From Clostridium sp. OF03-18AA (lineage in GTDB: Bacteria; Bacillota; Clostridia; Lachnospirales; Lachnospiraceae): DNA of 64,000 bases. Under the pieces are notes generated by a model. The model made no database searches, was not told where the DNA came from, and was given only the letters and a program-made list of their open reading frames with translations. Within the stretch, counting starts at the first letter, position 1, and every line of letters begins with the position of its first letter. Location of the stretch: assembly GCF_003478035.1 (NCBI RefSeq), contig NZ_QUEP01000002.1, positions 62,001-126,000 on the forward strand, read 5' to 3'. Positions 60,387 to 64,000 of the stretch are shown piece after piece. The position numbers and the translations under genes were made by a program.

Positions 60387-60460
60387 CGCGGAGTAGAGCA
60401 GCCTGGAAGCTCGTCGGGTTCATACCCTGGAGGTCACTGGTTCAAATCCAGTCTCCGCTA
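60387..60460 (+). tRNA. Phage tRNA-Met(CAT), initiator-like
   Basis: 74 bases: acceptor GCGGAG / CTCCGC with the first position C opposite T (unpaired, as in initiator tRNAs), D stem GAGC / GCTC with GG in the loop, anticodon loop TTCATAC (CAT) with wobbles in its stem, T arm ACTGG-TTCAAAT-CCAGT. No encoded CCA. Two bases after the preceding tRNA-like gene. Confidence 0.8.
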
Positions 60461-60572
60461 CTTGCCTGGTTTCGGGATTCTCCACCCAGACATTCCAGGT
60501 AGCAAAGAATCTTCTCGGATGAGGCATGAGCCGCAGGTTTGAGAAACGGTACATTGCTTTAAATTCATAATA

Positions 60573-60616
60573 TCCCCATGAAAAGCGCCTGTCGAGAGAT
60601 GGGGGCTTTTCTTTTT
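60573..60616 (+). terminator. Terminator upstream of the moron-like gene
   Basis: CCCCAT / ATGGGG and the alternative GAAAAGC / GCTTTTC, followed by TTTTC and a further T-run. Confidence 0.75.
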
Positions 60617-60627
60617 CGACTTCTTGC

Positions 60628-60657
60628 TTGCAAATCGAATATATTCATGTGTATAAT
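60628..60657 (+). promoter_or_regulatory. Promoter of the moron-like gene
   Basis: TTGCAA and TATAAT with an 18-base spacer, 28 bases before the gene. Confidence 0.7.
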
Positions 60658-60685
60658 AATACAGCATTGAGAGGGGGATAATTGA

Positions 60686-61195
60686 ATGACTGCAACATCA
60701 TCTAATGCCGAAAAGACTATGGTCTTATTATTTCACAATTTTACAGTTCCAGAGGTGTTATATATATTAGCACTAACATTTCAATTAACAGCAGGTGCAA
60801 TGTTGTTATTAGGAAATATGGATATAACAAAAAAGCAGGTTGTTTCAAATTACTGTATGCTACATCGAGTTATAAGAGTATATCCTAATGGGGATTTGAA
60901 AGATTATGACGAATTTATTGAAATAGCGAAAAAGAATTGGATGAACCAAATTGCTTTTTTGTTGTTATTTTTAGGTTATTTAATAAGCATATTTGGTGAA
61001 ACGCCTCAAAATAAACAATACACACTTGTTGTTGTAATGATGGCGACTATAGTGATGTTAATAGTTGTTAGTGTTTTTACAAGTATAATATCAAAGAGTT
61101 ATGGAAGAATTAATTTTAATGAATTTATTTTACACGACGGTACGGCAGCTATTGGAGTTTCAGAAGATCGTGAAGAAATGTTAAATAAAAAATAG
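60686..61195 (+). CDS. Three-helix membrane protein, moron-like
   Basis: 169 residues; GAGAGGGGG precedes the ATG. Three membrane helices (about 24-43, 92-111 and 119-141) and a short cytoplasmic tail. Strongly AT-rich in contrast with its neighbours. It has its own promoter and a terminator on each side, between the late regulator and the terminase genes. This is the classic layout of a moron expressed in the lysogen; possible roles are exclusion of other phages or a change of the host envelope. Family not recognised. Confidence 0.78.
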   Translation: MTATSSNAEKTMVLLFHNFTVPEVLYILALTFQLTAGAMLLLGNMDITKKQVVSNYCMLHRVIRVYPNGDLKDYDEFIEIAKKNWMNQIAFLLLFLGYLISIFGETPQNKQYTLVVVMMATIVMLIVVSVFTSIISKSYGRINFNEFILHDGTAAIGVSEDREEMLNKK

Positions 61196-61216
61196 TGAGT
61201 ACAAAAAAGTAGAGGG

Positions 61217-61245
61217 GAGCCACCACCGCGTGGCTCTTTTCTTTT
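61217..61245 (+). terminator. Terminator after the moron-like gene
   Basis: GAGCCAC and GTGGCTC arms followed by TTTTCTTTT. Confidence 0.85.
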
Positions 61246-61278
61246 ACCCAAAATCAGACAGATTGGAAGGTGAGGTGA

Positions 61279-62109
61279 GTGGCCAGAAGTCCGAATGAAC
61301 AGGTTGTGAAGGCGAAGGAATTATTCGATTCCGGGAAGAGCCTGGTTGAGATCGCAGAAATCCTGAAGGTCTCGGCGGGAACGGTCCGAAGCTGGAAAAG
61401 CCGGTATGGATGGGATAAATCTGAGAGTGCAACGTTGCAGAAAAAAGTGCAGCGTTGCAAAAAAGAAAAACGCAACGTTGCGAAAGCTGATGCGAAGACG
61501 GTCGAGTCTGTGATGGAGAACACGGAACTGACCGCGGAACAGCAGCTTTTTTGCATTCTTTATGCGAAGACGCTGAATGCTACGCAGTCATACATGAAGG
61601 CGTATGGGTGCAGCTATGAATCAGCTATGACCAACAGCTTCCGGCTGCTGAGAAATGACAGAGTGAAGGCGGAGATCCAGCGTCTGAAAAAAGAGCGCTT
61701 TGAAAGCCAGCTGTTCGATGAGCATGATGTCTTCCAATGGTATCTGGATATCGCGACTGCCAGCATCACGGATTTCGTGACGTTCGGCAGGAAAGAGATT
61801 CAGGCGATGGGAGCCTTCGGTCCGATCACGGATAAGAAGACGGGAGCGCCGGTCATGCGTGAAGTCAACTATGTGGATTTCCGTGAATCCGGTCAGGTGG
61901 ACGGCCGCGTGATCAAGAAGGTCAAAATGGGGAAAGACGGTGCCAGCATCGAACTGTATGATGCGATGAAGGCCATGGAGTGGCTGGCGGATCATATGGC
62001 GATGGGAACCGGAAACCAGCAGAAGCTTGCCGAGACGATTATCGGTGCGTATGAGCGCAGACAGAAGGAAATGAAGGGAGATGAGGAGAATGCCAGCACT
62101 GAGCAGTGA
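61279..62109 (+). CDS. terS: Terminase small subunit
   Basis: 276 residues; GTG start after GGAAGGTGAGG. An N-terminal helix-turn-helix (VVKAKELFDSGKSLVEIAEILKVSAGTVRSWKSRYGWD) recognises the packaging site; then a basic linker (residues about 50-75), and the Terminase_2-type middle (LTAEQQLFCILYAKTLNATQSYMKAYGCSYESAMTNSFRLLRN). The linker DNA carries three palindromes. Overlaps terL by 20 bases. Confidence 0.92.
   Translation: MARSPNEQVVKAKELFDSGKSLVEIAEILKVSAGTVRSWKSRYGWDKSESATLQKKVQRCKKEKRNVAKADAKTVESVMENTELTAEQQLFCILYAKTLNATQSYMKAYGCSYESAMTNSFRLLRNDRVKAEIQRLKKERFESQLFDEHDVFQWYLDIATASITDFVTFGRKEIQAMGAFGPITDKKTGAPVMREVNYVDFRESGQVDGRVIKKVKMGKDGASIELYDAMKAMEWLADHMAMGTGNQQKLAETIIGAYERRQKEMKGDEENASTEQ
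61429..61481. repeat. Three GCAACGTTGC palindromes inside terS, candidate packaging site
   Basis: GCAACGTTGC at 61429-61438 and 61472-61481, with GCAGCGTTGC at 61449-61458. Spacing is 20 and 23 bases, about two helical turns. Several phages have their pac site within the small terminase gene. Confidence 0.55.
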
Positions 62110-63547
62110 TGCGATCCGGTTCTATGCAAATGAGCCGATCTATTTTGTGGAGGATATCATAAAAGCAATTCCGGACGAAAAGCAACGTGACATTCTGCGG
62201 AGTCTTCGAGATTATCCCATGACCTCGGTCCGATCGGGGCACGGAGTCGGAAAGAGCGCCGTGGAAGCCTGGTCAGTGCTGTGGTTCATCTGCACCCGCC
62301 CGTTTCCGAAGATCCCGTGCACGGCGCCTACGGAGCATCAGCTCATGGATGTCCTGTGGGCGGAGATCAGCAAATGGATGAGAAACAATCCGGCATTTAA
62401 GGATGAGCTGATCTGGACGAATGAGAAGCTTTATATGCGGGGGCATCCGGAAGAATGGTTTGCGGTTCCGCGGACGGCAACAAACCCGGAAGCTCTGCAG
62501 GGATTCCATTCAGAGCATGTCCTGTATATCATTGATGAGGCATCCGGTGTTTCGGACAAAGTCTTCGAGCCGGTACTCGGCGCGATGACTGGAGAGGACG
62601 CAAAGCTTCTCATGATGGGGAACCCGACAAGGCTGTCGGGATTTTTCTATGATTCGCATCACAAGTCACGCGGAGAGTACAGCGCGATTCACATCGACGG
62701 CCGAGACAGCGCCCACGTATCCAAACAGTTCGTTGAGAAGATCATCAAGATGTTTGGAGAGGACTCAGACGTCTTCCGTGTCCGTGTAGCAGGAGAGTTC
62801 CCAAAGAGCACGCCGGATTCCCTGATTGCCATGGAGTGGTGTGAGAAGGCAACACAGCTGGAGATCGAAACTGCGAAGCTCCGGATCGATATCGGGATCG
62901 ATGTGGCGCGGTATGGCGATGACAGTTCCGTTCTGTATGTGGTGTTTGATAAGCAGAAATCCGGAGAGATCGAGACGCACAATCATAACAAAACCACGGA
63001 GATTTCCGGATATGCGGTGCAGATGATCAAACGGTATGCGGCAGCCTATCCGGAAGCGTCCATCCACGTGAAAGTGGACTGCGACGGTCTGGGCGTTGGT
63101 GTATACGACAACCTGGATGAGCAGAAGGAAAGAATCGTGCAGGCGGTGTGGGAGGATCGTTGCCGGGAAGCAGGACTGGATCCGAAAGACGGGAACCAAT
63201 GGCGGGACTGCCAGGAGGTTTCGGAACTAGACCTTCACATTGTAGAGTGTCACTTCGGCGGTGCTGGCGGCAAGGTCGATGATGACGATCCGGTCGAGTA
63301 TGTCAACAGCACCGGTTTAATGTGGGGAGCTGTCCGACAGAAATTGAAGGACGGATTACTGCAGATCCCGGAAGATGACACGCTGATGACGCAATTGAGT
63401 AACCGAAAATACATTGTCAACAAGGACGGAAAGATCGAGCTGGAGCGGAAGGAAGCCATGAAAAAGCGGGGACTAAAATCCCCGGATATGGCGGACGCCC
63501 TGGCTCTTGCTCTTTATGATCCGGTCGAGTGGACAGTAAACTGGTGA
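62090..63547 (+). CDS. terL: Terminase large subunit
   Basis: 485 residues from the ATG at 62090 (AGGGAG 9 bases upstream). ATPase: Walker A SGHGVGKSA, Walker B LYIIDEASGV. Nuclease (RNase H-like): DIGIDVARYGDDSSV, VDCDGLGVGVYDNL, and the last Asp in SPDMADALALALYD. Cuts and pumps DNA into the prohead. Looks intact. Confidence 0.95.
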   Translation: MPALSSDAIRFYANEPIYFVEDIIKAIPDEKQRDILRSLRDYPMTSVRSGHGVGKSAVEAWSVLWFICTRPFPKIPCTAPTEHQLMDVLWAEISKWMRNNPAFKDELIWTNEKLYMRGHPEEWFAVPRTATNPEALQGFHSEHVLYIIDEASGVSDKVFEPVLGAMTGEDAKLLMMGNPTRLSGFFYDSHHKSRGEYSAIHIDGRDSAHVSKQFVEKIIKMFGEDSDVFRVRVAGEFPKSTPDSLIAMEWCEKATQLEIETAKLRIDIGIDVARYGDDSSVLYVVFDKQKSGEIETHNHNKTTEISGYAVQMIKRYAAAYPEASIHVKVDCDGLGVGVYDNLDEQKERIVQAVWEDRCREAGLDPKDGNQWRDCQEVSELDLHIVECHFGGAGGKVDDDDPVEYVNSTGLMWGAVRQKLKDGLLQIPEDDTLMTQLSNRKYIVNKDGKIELERKEAMKKRGLKSPDMADALALALYDPVEWTVNW

Positions 63548-63552
63548 TAGAT

Positions 63553-64000
63553 ATGGGATTATTAGATTTATTTAAACGCAGCCGTTTTCAGGGCGGCACA
63601 GAAAGAATGTATCCGAGATGGACAACACCTCCGGACCGGAACTCGTCAGAGTGGCTGCAGAGCTTCGGAGAAAATCCCCGGCTGTCGGTCGTTGACAAGA
63701 TCGCATCGGATCTGTCGTACATTCCGGGTAAGCTTTACCGGATCGGCGAGGACGGGGAACGGCAGGAGGTAACATCCCATCCGTTCCTGGATTTCATGGA
63801 TCAGCCGAATCCGCTGTACGAGATGACTTCCTCCGCAATCTGGAGACTACAGGCGATCTTCCTGATGCTTAAGGGCGAAGGATATTTTATCATTGAACGG
63901 TATTCCGATGGCACTCCGGCGGAGCTGTGGCCGGTTCCGACGCACTGGGTGCAGATGACGCCATATCAGGGTAATCCGTTCTACCAGGTGCGGACAACAG
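63553..64000 (+). CDS. Phage portal protein, N-terminal part (continues beyond window)
   Basis: ATG at 63553, 5 bases after terL; 149 residues visible and open at the window end. MGLLDLFKRSRF...NPRLSVVDKIASDLSYIPGKLYRIG...HPFLDFMDQPNP... FLMLKGEGYFIIERYSDGTPAELWPVPTHWVQ is the HK97-type portal family. This is the ring through which DNA enters the capsid. Confidence 0.92.
   Translation, partial: MGLLDLFKRSRFQGGTERMYPRWTTPPDRNSSEWLQSFGENPRLSVVDKIASDLSYIPGKLYRIGEDGERQEVTSHPFLDFMDQPNPLYEMTSSAIWRLQAIFLMLKGEGYFIIERYSDGTPAELWPVPTHWVQMTPYQGNPFYQVRTT

Overview
The window looks like a chromosome segment of a Gram-positive anaerobe of the Clostridia, most likely Lachnospiraceae. This is inferred from the YesM/YesN-type two-component systems, an Mgl-type sugar ABC transporter, GGAGG ribosome binding sites, about 50% GC, and above all a complete hydroxyglutarate (glutamate-fermentation) gene set of the kind known from Acidaminococcus and Clostridium symbiosum. 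The species cannot be fixed from the sequence alone.

Layout, left half: the 3' part of a type I restriction gene hsdR (2-2080); a sugar sensing and uptake locus (2413-11920: response regulator, histidine kinase, two membrane-anchored sugar-binding proteins, then mglB-mglA-mglC); a small coiled-coil membrane protein; a Zn/Cd-type P-type ATPase with a His-rich head and duplicated metal-binding domains (12645-15380, minus); a ketopantoate-reductase-like gene (minus); an MFS transporter with kduI-kduD (16938-19994); then the gcdD-gcdC-gcdB-gctA-gctB-gcdA-hgdC-hgdA-hgdB cluster (20466-30026). That cluster encodes conversion of 2-hydroxyglutarate to crotonyl-CoA with a biotin-dependent Na+-pumping decarboxylase. 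A strong promoter precedes it and the larger gaps between its genes carry strong hairpins.

Middle: an intact IS200/IS605 element (tnpA Y1 transposase, tnpB RNA-guided nuclease, and an omega-RNA-like 3' region), preceded by a separate structured RNA-like stretch; a LysR fragment that appears fused to an M20-peptidase tail, followed by an intact M20 amidohydrolase; a solute-binding protein-kinase-regulator sensing triad; an M42 peptidase; purC (minus); an iron-dependent alcohol dehydrogenase; and ssrA (tmRNA).

Right third (from about 42.9 kb to the end): a siphovirus-type prophage integrated at the 3' end of ssrA. It shows integrase, accessory cargo (Uma2, DUF3644), an ImmR/ImmA-like lysogeny module, a divergent operator region, early genes, a replication/recombination block (Gp157, AAA ATPase, DUF669, primase, DUF927, RecU-like, helicase) with an iteron-like candidate origin, a run of tiny zinc-ribbon genes, an ArpU-like late regulator, two tRNA-like genes, a self-contained moron-like gene, terminase small and large subunits and the start of the portal gene. 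The right end of the prophage is outside the window.
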